A DNA stretch of 64,000 nucleotides from Acidimicrobiaceae bacterium (GCA_027315315.1 DAHUYG010000002.1:62001-126000), one strand, 5' to 3'; shown: positions 7,745 to 16,461, counted from the stretch's first letter. Numbers and translations are program-made. The notes: a model not told the origin generated them from the sequence alone.

Positions 7745-8617
7745 TCAGCTCCCGCTGCCCCGGCGGTGGGTGTGGGCGACCCTGCCCGGCATCGGCCGCC
7801 CGAGGAGCTCCTCGGCGAGCTCGTCGACCTCCAAGAGCCGGCCGAGGTCGATGCCGGTGGCGACACCCACGTCGTCGAGCAGCGCCACGAGGTCCTCGGT
7901 GGCGAGGTTCCCCCCGGCGTCCTCGGCGAATGGCGAGCCGCCGAGCCCGCCGAGGGAGGTGTCGAAGCGCGACACGCCGAGCTCGAGGGCCACCCAGGCG
8001 TTCAGGAGCGCCGATCCCCGGGTGTCGTGGAGGTGGAGGCCGACGTCGGTCCCGGTGAGGGCGAGCACCTCGCGCAGCCGGCGGGGCGAGGCGACGCCGG
8101 TGGTGTCGGCGAGGGTGACCGTCGCGCCCGCCGCCGTGAAGAGCTCGGCGAGCCGGGCCACCTCGACGGGCTCGATCACCGCCTCGTAGGGTGAGCCGAA
8201 GGCGCACGAGATCACCACGTCGGCGTGCCCGACCGTCGGCACGATGGCGAGCGCCTGGCGCGAGGACTCCTCGGTCGTCATGTGGACGTTGCGCTGGCTG
8301 TAGGTCTGCGACGCCGAGACGGTGACGGTGACGTGCTCGATCCCCGCCGCGGCCGCCATTTCGGCGCCCCGCGCGTTGGGGACGAGGGCCCACCACCGGC
8401 AGCCGGGGTCGCTCGGCAGGGCCGCCACGAGCTCGGCCGCCCCGGCCATCGCTGGCACGGCGCGCTCGGACACGAACGCCGCGACCTCGATGTCGGCGAA
8501 GCCGCACGCCGCGAGGCCCGTGATCAGCTCCACCCGGCGCTCGAGGGGGATCGGCGCCTCGCGCTGGAGCCCGTCGCGGGGCCCGACCTCGCGCACCGCC
8601 GCCCATCGCTCAGTCAC
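7745..8617 (-). CDS. HMG-CoA lyase-like protein with Cys-to-Ser change
   Basis: A 290-residue TIM-barrel protein of the DRE-TIM metallolyase family. It begins VREVGPRDGLQ, the HMG-CoA lyase metal/catalytic strand, and has VGLHLHDTRGSALLN with the metal His residues. HMG-CoA lyase would give acetyl-CoA and acetoacetate at the end of leucine breakdown. The loop that normally reads GLGGCP, with the catalytic Cys, reads GLGGSPFAEDAGG here, so activity or substrate may differ. The GTG start at 8617 overlaps the TetR stop (GTGACTGA), so the two genes are translationally coupled. Confidence 0.8.
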   Translation of the reverse strand: MTERWAAVREVGPRDGLQREAPIPLERRVELITGLAACGFADIEVAAFVSERAVPAMAGAAELVAALPSDPGCRWWALVPNARGAEMAAAAGIEHVTVTVSASQTYSQRNVHMTTEESSRQALAIVPTVGHADVVISCAFGSPYEAVIEPVEVARLAELFTAAGATVTLADTTGVASPRRLREVLALTGTDVGLHLHDTRGSALLNAWVALELGVSRFDTSLGGLGGSPFAEDAGGNLATEDLVALLDDVGVATGIDLGRLLEVDELAEELLGRPMPGRVAHTHRRGSGS

Positions 8618-9224
8618 CCTGGGGCTCGGCTCTCTCCAGGGCCCGGTAGAGGGCTGCGGTGGCCATCGCCCCGAGGAGCTCGGCCCGCTCGGGACGGTCG
8701 AGCTCCTCGCCGAGATGCGGCGTCGAGTTGATGAGCCCGATCGCGGCGTGGGCGGCCGAACGCCGAACCGTCGCCGGCACCTCGGGGGCGATGCCGCCCA
8801 GCGTCTCGACCCACCGCTCGACATAGAGGCGCTGAGTGCGCCGAATCCGCTGGCGCTCGGGCATCGGGACGTGCGCGAGGTCTCGGGCGTGCACCGTGAT
8901 GAGCTCGGGGTGCTCGAGCGCGAACTCGACCTGCCAAGCGACGAGCGCGCGAAGCGCACGGTGGGGATCGGCCGCGTCGGCGAGACAGCGGTCCCCGCCC
9001 TCGAGCAGGCGGTCGCTGATCCCTGCGAGCATCGAGGTGAGGAGCGCCTCCTTGCTCGCGAAGTGCCAGTAGATGGCGGGCCCCGAGACGCCGAGGCGGG
9101 CCCCGAGGTCGTCGATCGAGGTCCCGCCGTACCCGCGCTCGGCGAAGAGCTCGGCCGCCACCTGGAGGAAGTCGGCCTGCCGGGACCCCCTGCGGGTCGC
9201 AACGACGCTCGTCGGCTGGCTCAC
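8610..9224 (-). CDS. TetR-family transcriptional regulator
   Basis: A 204-residue regulator. The N-terminal helix-turn-helix region (residues about 15-60) shows the TetR pattern FLQVAAELFAERGYGGTSIDDLGARLG...IYWHFASKEALL (shown in part). The C-terminal helical domain should bind an acyl-CoA or similar ligand. It starts at a GTG. It is divergent from the acyl-CoA dehydrogenase gene across 41 bases that contain a perfect palindrome, so it very likely represses itself, the lyase gene and the dehydrogenase-carboxyltransferase pair. Confidence 0.9.
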   Translation of the reverse strand: MSQPTSVVATRRGSRQADFLQVAAELFAERGYGGTSIDDLGARLGVSGPAIYWHFASKEALLTSMLAGISDRLLEGGDRCLADAADPHRALRALVAWQVEFALEHPELITVHARDLAHVPMPERQRIRRTQRLYVERWVETLGGIAPEVPATVRRSAAHAAIGLINSTPHLGEELDRPERAELLGAMATAALYRALERAEPQGD

Positions 9225-9238
9225 GGCTCCCGATGCTA

Positions 9239-9258
9239 TCCTTAGGGAACGCTAAGGA
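9239..9258. promoter_or_regulatory. Probable TetR operator
   Basis: The inverted repeat TCCTTAG-ggaacg-CTAAGGA has two perfect 7-base arms. It sits between the divergent TetR gene (start 9224) and the dehydrogenase gene (start 9266). Its right arm overlaps the AAGGAGG ribosome site of the dehydrogenase gene, so bound repressor would also cover the translation start region. Confidence 0.7.
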
Positions 9259-9265
9259 GGGTCCC

Positions 9266-10408
9266 GTGGACTTCCGCCCCAGCGAGGAGCACATCGCCTT
9301 CCAGCAGACCGTGCGCGAGTTCGCGCGCTCGGAGATCGCCCCCCACGTCGAGAAGTGGGACGAGGGCGGCCGCCTGCCCGTCGAGATCGTGCGCGCCATG
9401 GGCGACCTCGGTCTCTTCGGGCTCCCGTTCCCCGAGGAATGGGGGGGCTCGGGTGGCGACTTCCTCTCCATGTGCCTCGCCATCGAGGAGATCGGCCGCG
9501 TCGACCAGTCCATCGGGATCACGCTGTCGGCCGGGGTAGGGCTCGGCGCCTCCCCCATCTACCGCTTCGGCACCGACGAGCAGCGCGGGCGCTGGCTCCC
9601 CGACCTCCTGGCCGGGCGGGCGCTGGCCGCCTTCGGGCTCACCGAGCCCGACGCCGGCAGCGACGCCAGGGCGACGAGGACCCGGGCTGTGCCCGACGGC
9701 GAGGGGTGGGTCCTGAACGGGGCGAAGGCCTTCATCACCAACTCGGGCACGCCGATCACCTCGTGTGTCACCGTGACCGCGAAGACGGCCGAGGGGGAGA
9801 TCTCCTCGTTCATCGTCCCGGCCGGGACCCCCGGCCTCAACGTGCAACCTCCGTTGCGCAAGCTCGGCTGGCACGCGAGCGACACCCACGACATCGTTCT
9901 CGAGGACTGCCGGGTCCCCGCCGACTCGCTGCTCGGCCCGGAGGGCAGCGGCCTGAAGAGCTTCCTGTCGATCCTCGACGACGGGCGGATCGCCATCTCG
10001 GCGCTCGCGATCGGCTGCGCCCAGGCCTGCCTGGACCACTCCCTCGCCTATGCGAAGGAGCGCTCCGCCTTCGGGGGCCCGATCGGGAGGTTCCAGGCGG
10101 TCGCGTTCTCGTTGGCCGACCTCGCCGTCGCCCTCGAGAACGCGAGGAACCTGACCTACAAGGCTGCGTGGTGCAAGGACAAGGGAAGACCGTTCCGGGA
10201 GGCGGCCGCCATGGCAAAGTTGTACTCGACCGAGACCGCCGTCTCGGCCACCCGCACCGCCACCCAGGTGTTCGGCGGCGCGGGGTTCATGGAGGAGTCC
10301 CCCGTGGCGCGGTTCTACCGCGACGCCAAGATCCTCGAGATCGGCGAGGGAACGAGCGAGATCCAGCGGCTGGTAATCGCGCGCGGGCTCGGGTTGCCTG
10401 TCGGGTGA
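9266..10408 (+). CDS. Acyl-CoA dehydrogenase
   Basis: A 380-residue flavoprotein of the standard family: N-terminal helical domain, a beta domain with FGLTEPDAGSDARAT, and a C-terminal helical domain. Near the end EIGEGTSEIQRL carries the Glu used as catalytic base by short/medium-chain dehydrogenases; isovaleryl-CoA dehydrogenase keeps its base elsewhere, so leucine-type specificity is not supported by this motif. The GTG start is chosen because AAGGAGG lies seven bases upstream; a start 33 bases earlier would run through the operator. It overlaps the carboxyltransferase gene by GTGA. Confidence 0.9.
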   Translation: MDFRPSEEHIAFQQTVREFARSEIAPHVEKWDEGGRLPVEIVRAMGDLGLFGLPFPEEWGGSGGDFLSMCLAIEEIGRVDQSIGITLSAGVGLGASPIYRFGTDEQRGRWLPDLLAGRALAAFGLTEPDAGSDARATRTRAVPDGEGWVLNGAKAFITNSGTPITSCVTVTAKTAEGEISSFIVPAGTPGLNVQPPLRKLGWHASDTHDIVLEDCRVPADSLLGPEGSGLKSFLSILDDGRIAISALAIGCAQACLDHSLAYAKERSAFGGPIGRFQAVAFSLADLAVALENARNLTYKAAWCKDKGRPFREAAAMAKLYSTETAVSATRTATQVFGGAGFMEESPVARFYRDAKILEIGEGTSEIQRLVIARGLGLPVG

Positions 10409-11934
10409 GCGAGTCCGAGGAGCTCGGCGCCAGGATCGAACGGGCGCTCGCCGGCAACCTGGCCCGGCACGGCGACAAGCTCGCCCAGCAGAAGAAGCTG
10501 CCGGTGCGCGAGCGGCTCGCGCTCCTTCTCGACGAGGGGACCTTCGTCGAGGACGGCCTGCTTGCGAACGCCTCGGAGCCCGAGCTGCCGGCCGACGGTG
10601 TGGTCACCGGCGTCGGGCTGGTCGACGGCCGCCAGGCCTGCGTCGTCGCCAACGACCCCACGGTGAAGGCCGGCTCCTGGGGGGCGAGAACCGTCGAGAA
10701 GATCGTGCGGATGACCGAGCACGCGCTCCGCCACGAGCTGCCGATCTTCTGGCTCGTCGACTCGGCCGGCGCCCGGATCACCGACCAGGTCGAGATGTTC
10801 CCGGGTCGCCGCGGCGCCGGACGGATCTTCGCCAACCAGGTGAAGCTCTCGGGCGTCGCCCCCCAGATCTGCTGCCTCTTCGGGCCCTCGGCGGCCGGAG
10901 GCGCCTACATCCCGTCGTTCTGCGACGTCGTCATCATGGTGGAGCACAACGCCTCGATGTACCTCGGCTCGCCGCGCATGGCCGAGGAGGTCATCGGCGA
11001 GCACGTCACCTTGGAGGAGATGGGCGGGGCGCGCATGCACGCGACCGTCTCGGGCTGCGGCGACAACCTGGCCGCCGACGACGCTGATGCCATCGAGCAG
11101 GCCCGGGTGCTCTTCTCCTATCTCCCCGCCTCGTGGCGCCAGCTCCCGCCGGGATCGGACCCCGAGAGCGCGCTGCGGGCCCTCACCCGCGCCGAGCTCC
11201 CCCAGGACGACGCGGCCGGCTACGACGTGCGGCGCGTCATCGAGTGCCTCGTCGACGCCGACAGCCTCTTCGAGATCAAGCCGCTCTTCGCCACCGAGCT
11301 GCTCACGGGGTTCGCCCGAATCGAGGGGCACGTGGTCGGTGTGGTCGCCAACAACCCGGCCAACAAGGGGGGCGTGCTGTTCGTGGACTCCGCCGACAAG
11401 GCGGCCCGGTTCGTGTGGATGTGCGACGCCTACAACATCCCGCTGCTGTTCCTGGCCGACGTGCCCGGGTTCATGATCGGGACCCAGGTCGAGCGCCAGG
11501 GGATCATCCGGCACGGGGCGAAGATGGTCGCAGCGGTCACCGAGGCGAGCGTGCCCAAGATTTGCGTGATCGTGCGCAAGGCCTACGGGGCCGGCCTGTA
11601 CGCGATGTGCGGGCCGGCCTTCGACCCGATCGCGACCCTGGCGCTCCCCACGGCCAAGATCGCCGTCATGGGACCGGAGGCCGCGGTGAACGCGGTCTAC
11701 GCGAATCGGATCGCCGCCATCGAGGACGACGCCGAGCGCGAGACCTTCGTCGCCGAGCGCCGCCGGGAGTACGAGGAGGACGTGAACCTGTTCCGCTTGG
11801 CGGGTGACCTCGTCATCGATGCCGTCGTGCCGTTCGAGCGCCTGCGCGAGGAGATCGTCCGCCGCTTCGCGGCCGCCGACCCGGTGGAGCGCGCCGCGGG
11901 GGTGCAGAAGCGCCACGGGGTCCTGCCGGTCTGA
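10405..11934 (+). CDS. Acyl-CoA carboxylase beta subunit (carboxyltransferase)
   Basis: A 509-residue biotin-dependent carboxyltransferase with both crotonase-like halves: the N half with FGPSAAGGAYIPSFCDVVIM and the C half with VPGFMIGTQVERQGIIRHGA and KAYGAGLYAM. It transfers CO2 from carboxybiotin to an acyl-CoA (propionyl-, methylcrotonyl- or similar). No biotin carboxylase/BCCP alpha subunit lies nearby, so it must use one encoded elsewhere. Its GTG start overlaps the dehydrogenase stop. Neighbouring dehydrogenase and HMG-CoA-lyase-like genes suggest a methylcrotonyl-CoA type role, but the substrate is not readable. Confidence 0.88.
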   Translation: MSESEELGARIERALAGNLARHGDKLAQQKKLPVRERLALLLDEGTFVEDGLLANASEPELPADGVVTGVGLVDGRQACVVANDPTVKAGSWGARTVEKIVRMTEHALRHELPIFWLVDSAGARITDQVEMFPGRRGAGRIFANQVKLSGVAPQICCLFGPSAAGGAYIPSFCDVVIMVEHNASMYLGSPRMAEEVIGEHVTLEEMGGARMHATVSGCGDNLAADDADAIEQARVLFSYLPASWRQLPPGSDPESALRALTRAELPQDDAAGYDVRRVIECLVDADSLFEIKPLFATELLTGFARIEGHVVGVVANNPANKGGVLFVDSADKAARFVWMCDAYNIPLLFLADVPGFMIGTQVERQGIIRHGAKMVAAVTEASVPKICVIVRKAYGAGLYAMCGPAFDPIATLALPTAKIAVMGPEAAVNAVYANRIAAIEDDAERETFVAERRREYEEDVNLFRLAGDLVIDAVVPFERLREEIVRRFAAADPVERAAGVQKRHGVLPV

Positions 11935-11995
11935 CCGGGGCGGCGGGCAAATCCACCGCCGCCAGGATCGACGAGGGCCACGCCCTTGTGTGCTG

Positions 11996-12400
11996 TCAGA
12001 CCTTTCGGACCTGGAGCGCCGAGTGGGCGCCCGCCATCTGGTCGTAGTCGTTGTCCTGGGTCACCACGGGTAAGCCGAGGTCGAGCGCGGTGGCAGCGAT
12101 CAGGGCGTCGGTGAGTTTGACGGCCCGATGTACGCCAGCGCTCCGACAGTCGCTCACCAGGCGAGCCCAAAGGGCCATGACCGGCTCACTGATCGGGACG
12201 GGGTCGATCGTCCGCGCCAACGCCAGCGTGCCCGCCCGGCGTGCTCGCGACGCGGCGTCGGTGGCGCACAGCACGCCCAGTTCCAGCTCGCCGATGGTCA
12301 GCACCGACACCGTGACCCGGTCCGGCAGCTCTTCGAGCGGTCGGCCAACCTCCCGGGCGCTGAACACCGAGGTGTCGAGGACACCCGCCGGGTCCTTCAA
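11996..12400 (-). CDS. vapC: PIN-domain toxin, VapC type
   Basis: A 134-residue PIN ribonuclease. The expected acidic residues are present: Asp9 (LDTS), Glu38 (GELELG), the Asp of LTDALIAATA and the Asp of TQDNDYD. Such toxins cut tRNA, rRNA or mRNA. Its ATG overlaps the antitoxin stop (ATGA), the usual toxin-after-antitoxin layout. The target is unknown. Confidence 0.88.
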   Translation of the reverse strand: MKDPAGVLDTSVFSAREVGRPLEELPDRVTVSVLTIGELELGVLCATDAASRARRAGTLALARTIDPVPISEPVMALWARLVSDCRSAGVHRAVKLTDALIAATALDLGLPVVTQDNDYDQMAGAHSALQVRKV

Positions 12401-12645
12401 AGCTCGTCCAACGTCTGCCCTGCGAGCACATCAAGGACCTCGCGCAACGCCGGGTCAGCGGCGCGCTCGGTGAGTGCTCGACGCTGGGGATCACCCCGGA
12501 CCCAGCGGGACCGTTCGGCGTGGGGGACGATGTCGGCGATCGGCTCTCCGTGGACGGTGAGGACGACCCGCTCCCCCGCCCTGACGGCGTCGATCACCTG
12601 GCTGGTCCGATTCCGCAGGTCACGCACGCCGAGAGCGATCGCCAC
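12397..12645 (-). CDS. Antitoxin of the Phd/YefM type
   Basis: An 82-residue protein starting at a GTG. The N-terminus (ALGVRDLRNRTSQVIDAVRA) and following GERVVLTVHGEPIADIVP are the Phd/YefM DNA-binding fold; the C-terminal 30 residues are acidic/helical and would wrap the toxin. It is cotranscribed with the PIN toxin gene and probably represses the pair. Confidence 0.85.
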   Translation of the reverse strand: MAIALGVRDLRNRTSQVIDAVRAGERVVLTVHGEPIADIVPHAERSRWVRGDPQRRALTERAADPALREVLDVLAGQTLDEL

Positions 12646-12664
12646 ATTCGGACGTCAGCCGCTG

Positions 12665-13372
12665 TCAGCGCGAGAGCAGAAGCGGCAGATCCCGGAGCGT
12701 CGAGATCTCGATCGCCCCAGACGGGCAGGGCGAGTCGGAATGGATCCGGTTGAGCCAGACGGCCGTCCATCCGGCTCCGAGCGCCCCACCCACGTCCGCG
12801 ACCAAGCCGTCGCCGACCAAGCCAAGACGCGCCGGATCGATACCGAGCGCCTTCGAGGCGACGTCGAAGATCCGCGGATCGGGTTTCGCGACGCCGTGGT
12901 CATCGGCGAACACGCTCACGGTGAACAGACCGCCCAGGCCGGAACGCTCCGGAGAGCCGTTCCCGTTGGACAGGAGCCCAATGGGCATTCGTTGGGACAG
13001 GTCCCTCAAAACCGGAAGCGCGTCCTCGAACAGCGCCGCGTCGGAAAGGCGCTCGCGCATGTACACCTCGTGCAGGGTGCGAGCGAACGCGCCGTCGGGG
13101 ATCCCGATCCTCTGTAGGGTCCACTCGAAGGCTCGGATGCGGAGCTCCTCGAGCCGGAGACCGGCACCCGCGAACCGTCGTCCTACGGTCCTCCGGTCCT
13201 CGACCAACGACTCCACGTCGAGCGCGCCGGTCTCGCGGCCCGGACGTAGCTTTCGGGCGTGCTCGAGGGTGACCCCCAACGCCCGACGCATCACGAGTTC
13301 GAAATCCCAGAGCGTCCCGTCACCGTCGAAGAACAACCCGGACAGCTCGGGCACCGACCGAAGGCTAGCCAT
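12665..13372 (-). CDS. HAD-superfamily hydrolase
   Basis: A 235-residue protein. Motif I is FFDGDGTLWD near residue 15 (nucleophile Asp and acid Asp), motif II is IGLLSNGN and the last acidic motif is LGLVGDGLVADVGGAL. The cap inserted after motif I is helical (subfamily I). It is likely a phosphatase or phosphonatase-like enzyme of unknown substrate. It is transcribed in the same direction as the toxin pair, just upstream of it. Confidence 0.85.
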   Translation of the reverse strand: MASLRSVPELSGLFFDGDGTLWDFELVMRRALGVTLEHARKLRPGRETGALDVESLVEDRRTVGRRFAGAGLRLEELRIRAFEWTLQRIGIPDGAFARTLHEVYMRERLSDAALFEDALPVLRDLSQRMPIGLLSNGNGSPERSGLGGLFTVSVFADDHGVAKPDPRIFDVASKALGIDPARLGLVGDGLVADVGGALGAGWTAVWLNRIHSDSPCPSGAIEISTLRDLPLLLSR

Positions 13373-13398
13373 CCCGATGCCGAGCGACGATCAAACTC

Positions 13399-14205
13399 TC
13401 AGACCACTGGCGAGAAGCGCCGGTGCCAATACACCTCGTCGGTGAAACCGAGCCGACGATAGAGCGCATCGGCGGGCCCGCCGTCGTCACAGTTGATGAG
13501 CCGCGAGCGAACCGCCGTCCCGTCCTCCTCGCTCCAGCGGGCGAGCAGCGACCGGGCGATCCCACGGTGTCGGAACGGCAACCTTGTCGCCAGGTTGAAG
13601 ACCATCTCGTCTCGACCGCGGTAGGCACCGAGGACGGCCACACCCTCTGAGTCCAGGCGGGCGAGCTGGTACGTGCACACGGGCCACTCGGCGGTGCGTT
13701 GGTCGAGCTCCCTGCGCTCGCGATCGGGATCCGGCGCGCCCTCGTCGTCGGCGAACCCCTGGAGCTTGACGCGCACCCACGCAGCGAGACCACCCTGATC
13801 GGTGCACTCCTCGACCTCCAGGTGACCGGGCCCCCGATCGGCGAGCACCGGGCCGACGCGGGCGAGCACGACCGTGTCCTGCACCGGCGCGTAGCCGGCC
13901 GCGACGAGGGTGGGGGTCAGGCGCTCGGCCCTCACCCGATCGTCGAGCCACACGTCGAAACCCGATGCGCCGTAGAACGCGCGCGCTGCGGCGAGCGCCG
14001 GCGCGACCTCGCCGATCGCGTCGACCGTCATGACGAGGCGCCTCGATCCGGGCCGCCCTTCGGCGTCGCTGAGGAACCCGTAGGACGCGGGCACCACCGA
14101 GAAGCCGATCTCCGGCGTCGACGCCGTGTACCAGCTCCGGACCTCGGCACGTACCGCATCGTGCTCGGGGTGCCGCGGCGCGTGCGCGTCGCCGGTGGGC
14201 GTCAT
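13399..14205 (-). CDS. GNAT-family acetyltransferase
   Basis: A 268-residue protein with a C-terminal GNAT domain: NLATRLPFRHRGIARSLLAR is the acetyl-CoA-binding motif A and ALYRRLGFTDE is motif B. The N-terminal half may be a second, degenerate GNAT fold. The ATG at 14205 overlaps the enoyl-CoA hydratase stop (ATGA); the open frame continues upstream only as antisense of that gene. Substrate unknown. Confidence 0.8.
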   Translation of the reverse strand: MTPTGDAHAPRHPEHDAVRAEVRSWYTASTPEIGFSVVPASYGFLSDAEGRPGSRRLVMTVDAIGEVAPALAAARAFYGASGFDVWLDDRVRAERLTPTLVAAGYAPVQDTVVLARVGPVLADRGPGHLEVEECTDQGGLAAWVRVKLQGFADDEGAPDPDRERRELDQRTAEWPVCTYQLARLDSEGVAVLGAYRGRDEMVFNLATRLPFRHRGIARSLLARWSEEDGTAVRSRLINCDDGGPADALYRRLGFTDEVYWHRRFSPVV

Positions 14206-14963
14206 CCGGGCCTCGGCGGCACCCAGGGCGCCAGGCGGCGCTCTCTGAAAGCGGCGATTCCGGCCGCGGCCTCCTCGGAGCCGAACAGCTCGGCTGCGAG
14301 CGACGTCGCCCATGCGAAGGCCTCGTCACGCCCCATCGAGGGGACCGTCGCGACGATGCGCTTGGCCGCCGCCAACGCACGGGGTCCCCCCCGCAGGAGC
14401 TGTTCCACCGCGCGCTCGACCGCGCCTTCGAGCTCACGCTCCTCGACCACCTCGGTGATCAGACCGACCTCGGCGGCCCGGGTGGCCCCGAACCTCCGTC
14501 CGGTGAGAAAGAGCTCGCTGGCGTCGGCGCGCCGGAGCTTGGGCAGGCAGACGACCGAGATCACCGCCGGCGCAACCCCGAGGCGCACCTCTGTGAACCC
14601 GAACTCGGCCTCGGCGCTCGCGATCGAGATGTCACACGCCGCCGCAAGGCCGACGCCGCCGCCGAGGCACCGGCCGGCGATCCGCGCCACCACGGGCTTC
14701 TCCAGGTCGAGGATCGCCCGCAGCACATCGGCAATCGCATAGCGGGCCTCGGTGACGCCTCCGGTCGAGAGGTCGGCCCCGGCGCAGAACGTCGGACCGA
14801 CGTGGGTGAGCACGACGACCCGCACGGACGGATCGGCCCCACAGGCTGCGATGTCGTCCCCGAGCGCGTTCAGCATCTCGGTCGAGAGCGCGTTGTGCTT
14901 CTCGAGCATGTCCATGGTGATCGTCGCTACGCCGCCGGCGATCGCGCAGCTTGTCGCCCCCAC
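14202..14963 (-). CDS. Enoyl-CoA hydratase/isomerase family protein
   Basis: A 253-residue crotonase-fold protein. It shows the oxyanion-hole segments FCAGADLSTGG and AGRCLGGGVGLAAACDISIAS. The Glu pair of true hydratases is only partly recognisable, so isomerase or other crotonase activity is possible. The GTG at 14963 is preceded by GGGAGGA at good spacing; a longer frame upstream is Arg-rich and unlike protein. It is translationally coupled to the GNAT gene and divergent from the nitroreductase gene across 100 bases. Confidence 0.85.
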   Translation of the reverse strand: MGATSCAIAGGVATITMDMLEKHNALSTEMLNALGDDIAACGADPSVRVVVLTHVGPTFCAGADLSTGGVTEARYAIADVLRAILDLEKPVVARIAGRCLGGGVGLAAACDISIASAEAEFGFTEVRLGVAPAVISVVCLPKLRRADASELFLTGRRFGATRAAEVGLITEVVEERELEGAVERAVEQLLRGGPRALAAAKRIVATVPSMGRDEAFAWATSLAAELFGSEEAAAGIAAFRERRLAPWVPPRPG

Positions 14964-15063
14964 GATTCCTCCCGCTCGTCCCCGGGTGAGACTACCGAGG
15001 GCGACTCCCCGTCTCCTCCGACGCCGCCTCGACAGGGATCGGCGACGGTGCGACGATCGACCG

Positions 15064-15801
15064 ATGTGCCCGGACGAGGACCTGCGTGCGACACCGCTCC
15101 CGAGCGACACGGTCGGCCTGCTCGAGGGTCTCTCGAGCACCCGGGCCATCCGCCGCTACCGCGACGAGCCGGTTCCCGAGGAGGTCCTTCGCGCCATCCT
15201 GTTCGCTGCGACCCGGGCTCCGAGCGGTTCGAACCGCCAGCCCTTCCGGATGCTCGTCCTCACCGATGGACCCAAGGCACAGGCGGCCAAGCGGCTCATC
15301 GCGGGGGCCGCCCAACGCATCTGGGGTTCCAAGCGGGAGACCGACAGCTACGACGCCGGGTCCGGCGCGCTCGAGGACTCCCCCAAGGCCCGCACCGCGA
15401 GAGCCATGCAGGGATACGTCGACGACTTCGAGCGCGTGCCGGTCGTCGTCCTTCCGTGCCTCGTGCGTTACCGCCAGCCGACGCAGTTCGAGGGTGGTTC
15501 GATCTATCCGGCATGCCAGAACATCCTGCTCGCCGCCCGCGCGCTCGGATACGGCGGCGTGCTCACCGGCTTCAACTTCGGGGTCGACGCGGACCTCCAC
15601 CGGCTGCTCGGCGTCCCCGACGAGGTCTTCATCGCCGGGACGATCACCATCGGCAAGCCGCTCGGCAACCACGGCCCGGTGCGGCGGCGGCCCCTCGGCG
15701 AGCTGGTGTACGAGGAGACCTGGGGCCACCCCGCACGCTGGGCGCTCGACCCGCCGGGGACGCGGCACACCTCGGCCGGCCCCCCCAAGCCGAGCCAGTG
15801 A
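15064..15801 (+). CDS. Nitroreductase-family flavoprotein
   Basis: A 245-residue FMN-dependent oxidoreductase. The N-terminal SSTRAIRRYRDEPVPEEVL and TRAPSGSNRQPF are the FMN phosphate/ribityl binding segments, and ACQNILLAARALGYGGVLTG is the conserved central helix. It probably reduces nitro groups, quinones or a specialised flavin substrate. An ATG start gives a full-length family member. Confidence 0.88.
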   Translation: MCPDEDLRATPLPSDTVGLLEGLSSTRAIRRYRDEPVPEEVLRAILFAATRAPSGSNRQPFRMLVLTDGPKAQAAKRLIAGAAQRIWGSKRETDSYDAGSGALEDSPKARTARAMQGYVDDFERVPVVVLPCLVRYRQPTQFEGGSIYPACQNILLAARALGYGGVLTGFNFGVDADLHRLLGVPDEVFIAGTITIGKPLGNHGPVRRRPLGELVYEETWGHPARWALDPPGTRHTSAGPPKPSQ

Positions 15802-15987
15802 GTGCCTTTAGCCCTGGAAATTTGCGATGGCGCCGGAATGGGCTTCAGAGCTATGACCGGCACTTTCCGCCACCTTGGGATCGTGGACCGTACGCTCGCT
15901 CATGAGGGCATTGGCTGTCGCAACGTCGAGGGCATCCGCTGCACTTTCGGTCAACGATGAGTAGGGCAGAGGGTCCGACGCGCGTCC

Positions 15988-16116
15988 TTATTGTTCCGGG
16001 ATGAGCCTCTCCAACACCCTATTCTTGGTGGCCAAGAGCTGTTCGGCGAGATCGCTGGCTTCGGGACGGCGTTCGAGAAGCGCGAGAGTCACGGTGAGAT
16101 TCTCCATTGCACGCAT
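15988..16116 (-). CDS. Possible small helical protein (42 aa) or gene remnant
   Basis: Reading back from a TAA at 15988, one frame gives a 42-residue peptide that looks like protein: NLTVTLALLERRPEASDLA followed by a charged helix ending RLIPEQ. The frame stays open a further 15 codons upstream to a TGA, without a ribosome site before the ATG at 16116. It could be the C-terminal remnant of a larger lost gene. Confidence 0.25.
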   Translation of the reverse strand: MRAMENLTVTLALLERRPEASDLAEQLLATKNRVLERLIPEQ

Positions 16117-16344
16117 CGTCGACTCGTGATGAGTTGTGTTCGAAGTGAAAGACCCGATTCATCCGCGCCGACCAAGACAAGAGCGTCGGCCAGCAACGAC
16201 GAGACGAAGATCGTGTATGGGTCGCTTGATCCTCACGTTTGGCTATAGATCGCAGCGAAGTCCTCAAGGGGAGTTACAGCCTCTTCGCGCTCGCCAGCGC
16301 CAACGAGTGAGATCGCCAAGTTGGTGAGGTCGTGGAGTACGAGC

Positions 16345-16401
16345 GGATCTCCGGTGGAGAGACTCAACCGAACACTGCAGGTCGAATGGGCCTACGGAGG
16401 T
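16345..16401 (+). pseudogene. IS481-like transposase fragment
   Basis: A 16-residue stretch, VERLNRTLQVEWAYGG, matches the DDE integrase-core segment of IS481-type transposases (typically G-K-VERFNRTL-x-EWAY). Upstream and downstream the frame turns to unrelated sequence, so only a scrap remains. It lies in the low-GC segment next to the RHS remnant. Confidence 0.5.
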
Positions 16402-16461
16402 ACTGGGCGAACCACCCGACGAGCGTTTACCGGCGGCCTCTGCTGTAGGCCACCAAACTCG

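Larger units (their letters stand above)
15802..16461. other. Gene-poor, lower-GC stretch with remnants
   Basis: About 660 bases without a full-length gene. GC is visibly lower than in the flanks and codon structure is lost. It contains one possible tiny gene (15988-16116, minus) and a transposase scrap (16345-16401, plus). No tRNA, terminal inverted repeat or attachment-site pair was recognised. It is the left part of a probable horizontally acquired and decayed segment. Confidence 0.5.
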
